Assembly: GCF_008704995.1 (NCBI RefSeq)
Contig: NZ_CP023747.1
Coordinates: 5,115,501 to 5,179,500 of the forward strand
Source of the DNA: Streptomyces nodosus
Lineage (GTDB): Bacteria; Actinomycetota; Actinomycetes; Streptomycetales; Streptomycetaceae
Reading direction: 5' to 3'
DNA length: 64,000 bases
In this document: piece by piece, positions 1-8,700 of the stretch
Position numbering within the stretch: the stretch's first letter is position 1
Layout of the letters: each line of letters starts with the position of its first letter
Notes under the pieces: generated by a model
Seen by the model: the letters and a program-made list of their open reading frames with translations, nothing else
The model's database searches: none
What the model was told of the DNA's origin: nothing
Position numbers and translations under genes: made by a program

Positions 1-70
1 TGTTCGACGGCGCGGGACTCCCCTATCTGTCCATCAACCCCTGTTGTCTCGGGGTGCGAGAGGAGTACCC

Positions 71-463
71 ATGTCGCTCGACGTCTCACCGGCCCTCCTG
101 GAACAGGCCGAGCGAGGCGAGGTCGACGAAGCGGAATTCGTCGACTGCGTCCGGACCTCCCTGCCCTTCGCATGGGAGATGATCAGCTCCCTGGTGGCCC
201 AGCTGAAGGTGGACGGCGGTACGTTCGCCGACAACCAGACGCCGCCGCCGGACGAGCAGGCACGTGGGCAACTGCTGCGTGCACTCGCGAGCGACGCGAT
301 ACGCGGCGCCCTGCAGCGGCACTTCGGAGTGCGCCTGGCCTTCCAGAACTGCCACCGGGTGGCGGTGTTCCCGCTGGACTCCTCGGTGGACGACACGCTG
401 GCCCGCTTCACCTCGGTCCGCAGCCAGGTGCTCAACCAGTCGCCGGAACTGCGCGACTGCTGA
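71..463 (+). CDS. Conserved Streptomyces protein of unknown function (130 aa)
   Basis: A small acidic, cysteine-poor soluble protein with no signal peptide or membrane segment. I do not recognise a domain; it resembles the conserved actinomycete family named after SCO5389 (from memory). The N-terminal half is helix-prone and acidic (many Glu/Asp), followed by a short Pro-rich turn near residue 65 and a second helical part. The ATG at 71 is preferred over an upstream in-frame start at 44 because GAGGAG ends 5-6 bases before it. It stands alone, facing the flavin oxidoreductase gene tail to tail across about 110 bp. Function unknown. Confidence 0.82.
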   Translation: MSLDVSPALLEQAERGEVDEAEFVDCVRTSLPFAWEMISSLVAQLKVDGGTFADNQTPPPDEQARGQLLRALASDAIRGALQRHFGVRLAFQNCHRVAVFPLDSSVDDTLARFTSVRSQVLNQSPELRDC

Positions 464-572
464 GCGCGGACCAAGCCGCCGGGCTTGCCGCTCCGTACAC
501 GGGAGGCGCATTCCGTGGCCGGGCGGCAAGCTCCCGTCGGCGGCCCGGGGGAGGGGTCGTGCGCGGGTGGAC

Positions 573-1601
573 TCAGCCGAGTCGGGGAAGCACATCGGTC
601 CCCAGCCTGCGTACGTTCTCCTCCGTCGCCGGCAGATCGCCCGAGCCCTCGACCAGCAGGGCGAAGCGGGTGATACCGGTCCGCTCCGCCGTCGCGGAGA
701 GCCGGTCGACGCACAGCTGCGCGGTGCCCACCGGGTGCAGATCGCAGAGCAGTTCGGTGTAGGAGAGCGGGTCCCGCATCGCACGGTTCCGGCCGTCGAT
801 CGTCACATGCGCGGCGAGGCCCTGTTTCAGCCAGCCCGGCATGGCCTTGGTCAGCGCCTCCACCGCGTCGGACCGCCGGTCCGCGATCTGGCAGACACCG
901 GCCGAGACATGCTCCGCGGCGGCGATCACCTCGCCGTCGACCCCGGCCGTGCGCGCGCAGCTCCGCCACAGTGCGACCATCTCCGCCTTCTCCTCGTCCC
1001 CCGCATGCATGCCGAGCAGCATCGGCAGGCCCCGCTCCGCCGCCAGGCGTACGCTCGCCGCCGAGGTGCAGGCGACGACGACCTCGGGCTGCCCGGTGTC
1101 GTCGAGCGCCTCCCGTGGCCGGGGGACGACCGGGACCTCGCGGAAGCTGAAGCGCTCCCCGGTGGCGGCGACGGAGGGTTCGCGCAGCCAGCGCACCAGC
1201 AGATCGAGTGATTCGGGGAAGCCGGTCTCGTACGCCTCGAGGCCCGAGCCGAAGACCTCCAGATCCACCCAGGGTCCGCCGCGCCCCACCCCGAGCGAGA
1301 GGCGCCCGCCCGAGGTGACGTGCAGCAGGGCCGCCTGCTCGCCCAGCGCCACCGGGTGGACGGTGGGCAGCACGCTCACCGCGGTGCCGACCCGGATGCG
1401 ACGGGTGCGGCCCAGCAGCAGCGCCGCCAGGGTGATCGCCGACGGGCAGGTCCCGTACGGCACGAAGTGGTGCTCGGCCAGCCATACGGTGTCCAGTCCC
1501 GCCTCCTCGGCGGCCTCGGCCGACCGCACCGCGCGGTGCAGCGCCTCCCCCTGGCCCTGGCCCGGAAACTGGGCGGCCAGCACAAAACTTCCTACGCGCA
1601 T
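573..1601 (-). CDS. LLM-class flavin-dependent oxidoreductase (bacterial luciferase-like)
   Basis: 342 aa, a full-length luciferase-like monooxygenase. The N-terminal barrel strands and the LLM pattern (EEAGLDTVWLAEHH around residues 33-46, then ITLAALLLGRTRRIRVGTAV around 57-76) are typical of F420- or FMN-dependent enzymes of this superfamily. The late segment with a conserved VGTAQLCVDRL is the usual C-terminal helix region. The substrate cannot be predicted. The gene is monocistronic; upstream DNA at 1656-1677 holds an inverted CGTGAC repeat that could be a regulator site. ATG at 1601 begins right at the family N-terminus. Confidence 0.85.
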   Translation of the reverse strand: MRVGSFVLAAQFPGQGQGEALHRAVRSAEAAEEAGLDTVWLAEHHFVPYGTCPSAITLAALLLGRTRRIRVGTAVSVLPTVHPVALGEQAALLHVTSGGRLSLGVGRGGPWVDLEVFGSGLEAYETGFPESLDLLVRWLREPSVAATGERFSFREVPVVPRPREALDDTGQPEVVVACTSAASVRLAAERGLPMLLGMHAGDEEKAEMVALWRSCARTAGVDGEVIAAAEHVSAGVCQIADRRSDAVEALTKAMPGWLKQGLAAHVTIDGRNRAMRDPLSYTELLCDLHPVGTAQLCVDRLSATAERTGITRFALLVEGSGDLPATEENVRRLGTDVLPRLG

Positions 1602-1655
1602 CGCAGTTCCTGCTTTCCTGGCTCCGACACGGAGCTCCCCCGCTCGGCATAACTG

Positions 1656-1677
1656 CGTGACAAGTGCCTAAGTCACG
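1656..1677. promoter_or_regulatory. Inverted repeat upstream of the flavin oxidoreductase gene
   Basis: CGTGAC at 1656-1661 and its complement GTCACG at 1672-1677 are separated by 10 bases, with a further CGTGAC just after (1678-1683). The site is about 55 bp upstream of the start at 1601. It may be a repressor site; which protein binds is unknown. Confidence 0.3.
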
Positions 1678-1819
1678 GCGTGACGGCGGGATTTCCGGAT
1701 TGTCTGCAGAATGAACCGATGAAGACGGGTTCTGTCGGAGACGGTGACGAAGATGACCTCCCGCCCGCTCCGCGTACGCTGGAAGCGGTCCCTGCTCCCT
1801 ACGGCCCGTGAGGTGTTCT

Positions 1820-2152
1820 GTGTCCCCGCGTCGCAACCGACCCAAGGGCGCCGGTTTCTCCGGCCGGAACGCGGACGACGACGACAGGTCCCGTTACGGC
1901 GGCCTCCAGTTCACCGAGAGCTGGGGCGGCGAGCAGTGGTGTGTGCGTCATGTGGCGGGCGGCAGCACCGAGGGCAAGAGCTACCGCTGCCCCGGCTGCG
2001 ACCAGGTGATCCCCTCGGGCGTTCCGCATGTGGTGGCCTGGCCCGAGCACTCGGGCGTGGACGAGCGCAGGCACTGGCACAAGGCCTGCTGGAACGCGAA
2101 GGACCGCCGCACCACGCGGGCGCAGCGGTCCCGTAACGCGCCGAAGTACTGA
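1820..2152 (+). CDS. Small zinc-ribbon-like protein (110 aa)
   Basis: A basic and Arg-rich N-terminus precedes a central YRCPGCDQ motif followed by a conserved HVVAWPE and HWHKACW. The CPxC pair plus the later His/Cys (HxHxxC) could bind one zinc ion, which is inference. Orthologues in Streptomyces are often labelled ATP/GTP-binding protein, but I see no P-loop, so that label should not be trusted. The GTG at 1820 is chosen because AGGTG lies 4 bases before it; the GTG at 1808 has no ribosome site. It faces the ABC permease gene tail to tail with a 7-base gap. Confidence 0.75.
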   Translation: MSPRRNRPKGAGFSGRNADDDDRSRYGGLQFTESWGGEQWCVRHVAGGSTEGKSYRCPGCDQVIPSGVPHVVAWPEHSGVDERRHWHKACWNAKDRRTTRAQRSRNAPKY

Positions 2153-2159
2153 ACCGGCC

Positions 2160-3029
2160 CTACACGTCCCGCTTCTCCAGCAGCAGATAGGCACCGGCGA
2201 ACGTCACGACCGTCACGCCCAGGGCGATCCACAGCGGGTCCCAGCCGGACGGTCCTGAGTCGCTCAGCGAGTTGGAGTAGAAGATGCTGAGCTGGTTCGG
2301 GATCGAGTACTCGAACAGCGCCTGGCGTACGCTCTCGAGCGACTGCGTGACCATGAACAGCGCGATGACCAGCGGGGCGAGTACCGTCCCGATCATGATG
2401 GTGATGGCGCCCGCGGAGTGCCGCACGATCGAGCCGACGAGCAGCGAGAGCAGGCCGAGCAGGGCGATGTAGAGCGAGATGCCGACGGTGCCCTTCAGCC
2501 ACTCCGCCCTGGTGGGATCGGTGATGCCGTGACTGCCCAGCATGGCGATCTGGGCGAGGGCGACCACGAAGGCCGCCACCAGGGTGACCACGAAGGAGAC
2601 CAGGAAGAAGACGATCGCCTTCGCCGTGAGCACCCGCCCGCGGCTGGGGCACGCGGTCATCGTGGTGCGGATCATGCCGGTGCCGTACTCCGACGAGGTG
2701 GTCAGCACGCCGAGCGTGACGATGCACATGGAGCCCAGGAGCAGCCCGAAGAACCCGAGGGACAGCGGTTGCACCCGCTGGCCCTCGTAGGTGGAGTGCG
2801 CGACCACCGCACCCGCTGCGAGGCCGAGGCCGATCACCAGCAGGACGAACACCCCGAGCGTCCACATCGTGGAGCGCAACGATTTGATCTTCGTCCACTC
2901 GGAGGCGATGGCGTGACCGAGGTGGGTCCGCACCACCGGGATCGGCGAGACATAGGTGGGGTACGCGGATCCGGGCGCCGCCTGGATGACGGGCTCGGCC
3001 TGCGGCATCGGGGGCTGGGGCGTGCTCAT
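2160..3029 (-). CDS. ABC-2 type transporter permease
   Basis: 289 aa with six predicted membrane segments (about residues 56-78, 92-112, 138-165, 183-203, 208-232 and 265-285) after a soluble Pro-rich N-terminus of about 35 residues. The pattern LTTSSEYGTGMIRTT is the hallmark of ABC-2 permeases of bacitracin/antibiotic-type exporters. ATG at 3029 overlaps the TGA of the ATPase gene by 4 bases (ATGA), so the two are translationally coupled and form one exporter. Substrate unknown. An in-frame extension further upstream is only a shadow of the ATPase gene. Confidence 0.88.
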   Translation of the reverse strand: MSTPQPPMPQAEPVIQAAPGSAYPTYVSPIPVVRTHLGHAIASEWTKIKSLRSTMWTLGVFVLLVIGLGLAAGAVVAHSTYEGQRVQPLSLGFFGLLLGSMCIVTLGVLTTSSEYGTGMIRTTMTACPSRGRVLTAKAIVFFLVSFVVTLVAAFVVALAQIAMLGSHGITDPTRAEWLKGTVGISLYIALLGLLSLLVGSIVRHSAGAITIMIGTVLAPLVIALFMVTQSLESVRQALFEYSIPNQLSIFYSNSLSDSGPSGWDPLWIALGVTVVTFAGAYLLLEKRDV

Positions 3030-4318
3030 CGGGCGTCCTCGGACTCGGTCGGGGCGGCGGTGGCCTCCGGCTCGTGCGGTGCCGAGAGCTCGGGGGCGGC
3101 GGGGGAGGGCGGCGCGGACGGCTGCTGAGGCGCGGGCGCGGCCGGCGCGGCGGCGGGCTCCGCGGGCGCCGGCCGGGCGTGCGGGCCGGGCTGCCCGGCC
3201 GCGGGGCCGACGGGCGCCACAGGGGCGGCGTAGGGGTTCGCGGGCGCCTGCCCGGGCCCTCCCTGCGCGGTGGGCGCATGACCGCTCTGCTGGGGCGGCG
3301 GAGGGGCGTACCAGCCCGGCTGGCCCTGTCCCGGCACCGGCATGGGCAGGGGCGGCAGGGCGCCCGGCGGCAGCGGCTGCATCAGCCCCGCCTTCTGGTC
3401 GGTGGTGGAGCGGTAGTCGACCGCGCCCTGCGTCATCCGCATATAGGCCTCCTCGAGCGAGGCCTGGTGCGGGGAGAGCTCCCACAGCCGGACGTCGACG
3501 TCATGGGCCAGATCGCTGATGCGCGGCAGCGGCAGCCCGGTGACGCGCAGTGCGCCGTCCTGTTCGGGCAGTACATGGCCGCCCGCCTCGGTGAGCGCGG
3601 CGGTCAGCTTCTCCCGCAGCTGGGGCTCGGTGTCGGGGGTGCGGACGCGCGCGAAGCCGGCGGAGTTGGCGGAGATGAAGTCCCGGACGCTCATGTCGGC
3701 GAGCAGCCGGCCGCGGCCGATCACGATCAGATGCTCGGCGGTCAGGGCCATCTCGCTCATCAGATGGGAGGAGACGAAGACGGTGCGGCCCTCCGCCGCG
3801 AGGGACTTCATCAGATTGCGCACCCAGAGGATGCCCTCGGGGTCCAGGCCGTTGACCGGCTCGTCGAACAGCAGCACCTGGGGGTCGCCGAGGAGCGCGG
3901 CGGCGATGCCGAGCCGCTGGCCCATGCCGAGTGAGAACCCCTTGGAGCGTCTTCGGGCGACGTCCTGGAGGCCGACGACCCCGAGCACCTCGTCGACCCG
4001 GCGCGCCGGGATGCCGGAGAGCTGGGCCAGGGACAGCAGATGGTTGCGGGCGGACCGGCCGCCGTGCACGGCCTTGGCGTCGAGCAGGGCACCGACCTGC
4101 CGGGCCGCGTTGGGGAGCTTGCGGTACGGATAGCCGCCGATCGTGACCCGGCCCGCGGTGGGGTTGTCCAGGCCGAGGATCATCCGCATGGTCGTCGACT
4201 TGCCGGAGCCGTTGGGCCCCAGGAAGCCGGTGACGGTACCCGGGCGCACCTGAAAGGAAAGGTTGTCCACGGCCGTCTTGTCGCCGTAGCGCTTCGTCAG
4301 GCCGACTGCCTCGATCAT
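3026..4318 (-). CDS. ABC transporter ATP-binding protein with Pro/Ala-rich C-terminal tail
   Basis: 430 aa. Walker A is GPNGSGKST (residues 34-42), the signature is the variant FSLGMGQR near residue 128, and Walker B is VLLFDEPVNGLD. The nucleotide-binding domain and its usual DUF4162-like extension end near residue 300. They are followed by about 120 residues of Pro, Ala, Gln and Gly with almost no hydrophobic core, most likely disordered, which is unusual for this class. ATG at 4318 (MIEAVGL) gives the standard N-terminus; GTG at 4327 is possible and neither has a strong ribosome site. It pairs with the permease gene that follows. Confidence 0.88.
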   Translation of the reverse strand: MIEAVGLTKRYGDKTAVDNLSFQVRPGTVTGFLGPNGSGKSTTMRMILGLDNPTAGRVTIGGYPYRKLPNAARQVGALLDAKAVHGGRSARNHLLSLAQLSGIPARRVDEVLGVVGLQDVARRRSKGFSLGMGQRLGIAAALLGDPQVLLFDEPVNGLDPEGILWVRNLMKSLAAEGRTVFVSSHLMSEMALTAEHLIVIGRGRLLADMSVRDFISANSAGFARVRTPDTEPQLREKLTAALTEAGGHVLPEQDGALRVTGLPLPRISDLAHDVDVRLWELSPHQASLEEAYMRMTQGAVDYRSTTDQKAGLMQPLPPGALPPLPMPVPGQGQPGWYAPPPPQQSGHAPTAQGGPGQAPANPYAAPVAPVGPAAGQPGPHARPAPAEPAAAPAAPAPQQPSAPPSPAAPELSAPHEPEATAAPTESEDAR

Positions 4319-4665
4319 GCTCCGCACCCATCGAAAGGTTCAGGACGTCGGGGCCCACACTGCCCCCGTAAGGGTTAGGAGGATAACCGGGGACTGACGG
4401 TTCCACTCAAGAGAGGGCAAAAGTTCGCAGGTCGTGCGGGGGAGTCCGGCCTTGACGCGGTATATCGCGGGGCGGGAGGGATCTTTCCTGGTCAGAGGCG
4501 GTCGGGCGGCCCGGTTCCACGGCGGGGCGGGTTCGCCGGCCGGAGCCGTGATCGCGCGGGGCGCCCTGGCGCCCGGGCCGGGCTCGCGATCCGCGAAGCC
4601 CTGTGCCACCAGATGACCGGTGGCACAGGGCTTCGCGGAGGTCGGGATGCTACGGGCGCGGAGCG
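4319..4665. other. Intergenic region between filP and the ABC exporter
   Basis: About 350 bp without a credible gene. It holds the filP terminator at its right edge (4591-4638) and must hold the exporter promoter. I could not pick a convincing -35/-10 pair. Confidence 0.6.
4591..4638 (-). terminator. Terminator of filP
   Basis: A perfect 20-bp inverted repeat: 4591-4610 pairs with 4619-4638 across an 8-base loop. It lies about 30 bp after the filP stop. There is no T-run, as is common for Streptomyces terminators. Confidence 0.85.
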
Positions 4666-5601
4666 TCAGCGGGACTGCTGCGCGGGAACCCCACGGGTGA
4701 CCGGCTCGTCCTCGACCGGCGCGCCCGCGGCGGCGACAGCGGCGCCGGTGAGCGTGGCGAGCATCTCGCGGACGTTGGTGAGCTGGGCGTTGATGGAGTC
4801 GCGACGGTTCGTCAGCGCCGCCAGCTCGCGCTCGGATTCCGAGCGGATGCGGTCGGCCTTGGCGTTCGCGTCGGCCACGATGTCCTCGGCCTGGCGCTGG
4901 GCCGTCTCCACCGTCTGGCGGGCGCGGCGCTCGGCGTCGGTGCGCATCTTCTCGGCCTCGAGACGCAGCTGCTCGGCGCGGTGCTCGATCTCGGCGAGGC
5001 GCTTCTCGGCCTTGGCCTGCCGGGAGGCCAGATCACGCTCGGACTGCTCGCGGCGCTTGGCGAGGTTGGTCTCGAAGTCGGCGGCGGCCTGCGCGGCCTT
5101 GGCGCGGGTCTCCTCGAAGAGAGCGTCCGCCTCCTCGCGCTTGGACTGTGCGTCCTTCTGCGCGTCGCTGCGCAGCTGCGCGGCGTCGCTCTTGGCCTTG
5201 TCGACGATCCGGGCGCCCTCGTCCTCGGCCTTGGCCTTGCGCTCCGTGGCGAACGACTCCGCGTCGTTGCGCACCTGCTGGGCGGCCGACTCGGCCAGCT
5301 CCCGGTGCTGCTCGGCGGCGCGGCGGGCTTCCTCACGCAGCTCCTTGGCCTCCTCCTCGGCAAGACGGAGGATCTTCTCGACGCGCGCGCCCAGACCCGC
5401 GTACGACGGCTCGGCGTCGCTGACGGCGGCTTGGGCGTTCTGCGTCTCGAGGTGGAGCTCCTCGATGCGCTTTTCCAGAGCGGTGATGCGGGTGAGAGCA
5501 CTGTCACGGTCGGAGACGAGCTTGCCGATGCGTTCGTCCACCTGAGCGCGGTCGTACCCACGCCGCACAAGCTCGAAGCCGTAGGGGGAAGTGTCGCTCA
5601 T
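4666..5601 (-). CDS. filP: FilP, coiled-coil intermediate-filament-like cytoskeletal protein
   Basis: 311 aa, almost all helical coiled coil. The N-terminus (SPYGFELVRRGYDRAQVDE) is DivIVA-like, then from about residue 30 to 290 the protein is Glu/Lys/Arg/Ala/Gln-rich with heptad and longer-period repeats (EAEKMRTDAERRARQ and similar). FilP forms filaments in hyphae that give rigidity and interact with DivIVA at the growing tip; homologues were earlier annotated as cellulose-binding proteins. It lies directly downstream of scy in the same direction, as expected. AGGA before the ATG supports the start. Confidence 0.93.
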   Translation of the reverse strand: MSDTSPYGFELVRRGYDRAQVDERIGKLVSDRDSALTRITALEKRIEELHLETQNAQAAVSDAEPSYAGLGARVEKILRLAEEEAKELREEARRAAEQHRELAESAAQQVRNDAESFATERKAKAEDEGARIVDKAKSDAAQLRSDAQKDAQSKREEADALFEETRAKAAQAAADFETNLAKRREQSERDLASRQAKAEKRLAEIEHRAEQLRLEAEKMRTDAERRARQTVETAQRQAEDIVADANAKADRIRSESERELAALTNRRDSINAQLTNVREMLATLTGAAVAAAGAPVEDEPVTRGVPAQQSR

Positions 5602-5720
5602 GGGGTTCCTGTCGAAAGAGACCGGTGAGGTGATAGGGGAATCCTAGGGGGCAAAGCGGCGTGTCATCGAGCGGATACGTGTTTGATCTGGAGAATGACA
5701 CCCCTTTTGGGTGGCTGAGT

Positions 5721-5794
5721 GTCAGAGGGCTTGCCAGGACCTGTACGAAAAGCCCCGGCAAGCCCCGAATGGGCGTTTCGGCTAGCCCTCTGAC
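5721..5794 (-). promoter_or_regulatory. Two mutually exclusive hairpins between scy and filP
   Basis: Bases 5721-5731 (GTCAGAGGGCT) can pair with 5784-5794, which overlap the scy stop codon. Bases 5727-5735 (GGGCTTGCC) can instead pair with 5757-5765. The two pairings share bases 5727-5731, so only one can form. They may set readthrough from scy into filP or simply end the scy transcript. Confidence 0.45.
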
Positions 5795-8700
5795 GTCTTG
5801 CCGCCCGAACGAGGCGCCCCGACGGTCGCCCCGGCCTTGACGCCTCCGTCCTTGCCTCCCGAGGGGGCCTCGAAGGACTCCAACGCCTCCAGGACGTCCT
5901 GGACACGGGAGATCTCGGCATTGATGTCCGCGCGCCGGCGCACCAGGACCTCGAGCTCCTGCTTGCCCTCCTCGACGGCCTGCCGGGCCTCACGGACCGC
6001 CTCGGCCTTGATGTTCTCGGCCTCGGCGACCAGCTTCGCCTTCTTCTGCTCGGCCTCCTTGAGCAGCGCCTCGGCCTTCTTGACCGCTGCGATACGGACC
6101 TTGCTGGCCTCGGAATCGGCCGCCGAGGCGGTCTCCTTCGCCTGCTCCTTGGCCTTCGCCAGCTGCTCCTCGGCGGCCTTGATCAGCGCATCGCACCGCT
6201 CGCCCGCCGACTTCATCGCCTCGGCCGACTCCCGCCGCGCCCGGTCGTGCAGCTCCTCGATCTCGCTGGTGATGCGGTCGCGCAGCTCCTCCGCCCGCTC
6301 CCGGATCGCGGCGGCGTCCCGGCGCGTGCCGGCGAGCAGCTCGTCGGCGTCCGCACGGGCCCGCTCCACCAGGGTGTTGCCCTCGACCGTCGCCTCGGCG
6401 ACCAGACGATCGGCCTCCGTGCGGGCCGCGCCCACCATCGAGTCGGCCTGGGTCTCGGCGTCCGTCGTCGTACGGCGCGCGGTCTGCTGCGCCTCCGCGA
6501 GCAGCTTGTCGGCCTCGGAGGCGGTCTCCGTGATGAGGGTGTCGACCTGCTCGGCCGCCTCGGAGCGCCGCTTGTTGGCCTCCTTGCGCGCCTCGTCCAG
6601 GGTGTGCTCGGCCTCCTCGCGGGCGGCCGTGGTGACCCGCTCGGCCTCGGCCTGCGCCTCGGACCTGAGCCGCACCGACTCGCTGCGCATCCGCTGGGCG
6701 TGCTGCTGCGCCGACCCGACCGTCTCGGCGGCCTCGGCACGCAGCCGCTCCGCCTCGTCGCCCGCGTCCGACAGCAGCTTCTCGGCCGCGTCCGCGGTCT
6801 CCGACGTCAGCCGCTCTGCCTCCGACCGCGCCTCGGTGATGAGGGTGTCGGCCTGCACGGCCGCGTCCGAACGGATCCGGTTGGCGTCCTGGCGCGCCTC
6901 CGCACGGGTGCGCGTCGCGTCCTGCTCGGCGCCCGCGATGGCGTCGGAGGCCTCCGTCCGCACCCGTCGGGCGTGCTCGGCGACGTCCGAACGGATCCGG
7001 TCGGCCTCGGCGATCGCCTCCGAAACCGTGCGCTCCGCGAGGGACTTGGCGGCACCCGACTCCTCGGTGGCCTCCCGCCGCAGCCGCTCCGCGTCCTCGG
7101 TGGCCCGCTCGCGCTCCGCATGAGCGTCGGCACGGACCCGGTCGGCCTCCTCCTGCGCCTCGGTGCGGGTGCGCTCCGCGGTGTGCTCGGCGGCCGAGCG
7201 CAGCCCGGAGATCTCCTCCTGCGCCTGGTCGTGCAGCCCGGCCACGGAGTCCCGGACCTGCTGGGCGTGCTGCTCGGCGGCGGACACCATCTCGGTGGCG
7301 CGCCGGTCGGCCTCCTCGACCAGCCGTACGGCCTCGGCCTGGGCCTCCTCGACCCGGGCGCGCGCCACCGAGAGCAGCTCCTCGCTCTGCTCGCGGGCCC
7401 GCTCGCGCTCCTGGTCGGCCTCCTGACGGGCCGAGCCGAGGAGTTCCTCGGCCTCGCGACGGCGCCGGGCGGCCTCCTCCTGCGCGGCGGCCAGGGTCTC
7501 GGTGGCCTCGGCACCCAGCCGCTCGGCAGCCGCCTGCGCCTCGGCGCGCACCCGGTCGGCGGTGTCCTGCGCCTCCGACTTGAGCCGCTCCGCCTCGGCG
7601 GCGGCCTCCGAGCGCAGCCGTACGGCGACGGACTCGCCCTCCGCACGGGAGGCGGACGCGTCCGCGGCGGCCTCCGTGCGCAGCCGGTCCGCCTCGGCCT
7701 CGGCCTGCGCCTGAAGCGTCCGGATCCGCTCCGCGGCCTCGGTGCGCAGCCGGTCGCTCTCCTCGACGGCCTCCCGGCGGATCCGCTCGGCCTCCGCACG
7801 GGCCTCGTCGAGCGCCTGCTCGGCGGAGGCGAGCCGCTGCTCGGCCTCGGTCCGCAGCCGGGTCAGCTCCTCGGCGGCCTCCTCCCGGCGGGCCTCGACC
7901 GCACGCTCGGTGTCCTCCCGCAGGGCGAGGGCGTCCCGCTCGGCCTCGGCCTTGGTGGCCTCCGCCTGCTTCTCGGCCTCCTCGCGGTGCTTCTCGACCT
8001 CCTTGCGGGTGCGCTCCAGGGTCTCCTCGGCCTGGCGGCGCAGCGTCGTGGCGCGCTCGATGGCCTCGGTGCGCACCTTCTCGCTGTCGTTGGTGGCCGC
8101 TTGGCGCAGCTCGTCCGCGTCGGCCTTCGCCTTGGCCAGCAGTTCCTCGGCGGTCCTGGCCGCCTCCTCGATCTGCTGGACGGCCTCGCGCCGGGCCTCG
8201 GAGCGGATCCTCTCGCCCTCGGCGACCGCCTCGGCCCGCAGCTGCTCGGCCTCGCCGCGCAGCCGGCGCGCCTCCTCCTGCAGCTCGACCGTCTTGGCGC
8301 GGTACTCCTTGGTATCGTCCTTCGCCGCGCCCTTGAGCTGCTCGGAGATGTCCTGCGCCTCGGAGCGCAGCCGGTCCGCCTCGGCCTCGGCCTCCTTGCG
8401 GATCCGCTCGGCCTCCTCGGAGGCCGCCCTGGTCGTCGCCCTGGCGTCCTCGGAGGCCTTGTTCAGGACCTCCTCGGCCGTACGGGCCGTCTTGGCGAGC
8501 TGGGAGGCGCTCTCCTCGGCCGTGATGGTGCGGGCCTTCTCGGAGGCCTCCGCGAGGATCTTCTCGGCCTCGGTCCTGGCGTCCGCCACCGACTGCTCGG
8601 CCTCGGCCTTGGTGGTCTCCGCCTCCTTGGTGGCCTCGCCGACCAGCCGGGCGACCTGCTCCTTGGCGGTGCGGGTGCGCTGCTCGTTCGCCGACTCGGC

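Noticed and set aside
483..531. Terminator between the first gene and the flavin oxidoreductase gene
   Set aside because: The GCTTGCCG/CGGCAAGC arms are 33 bases apart and only 8 bp long, so support is weak.
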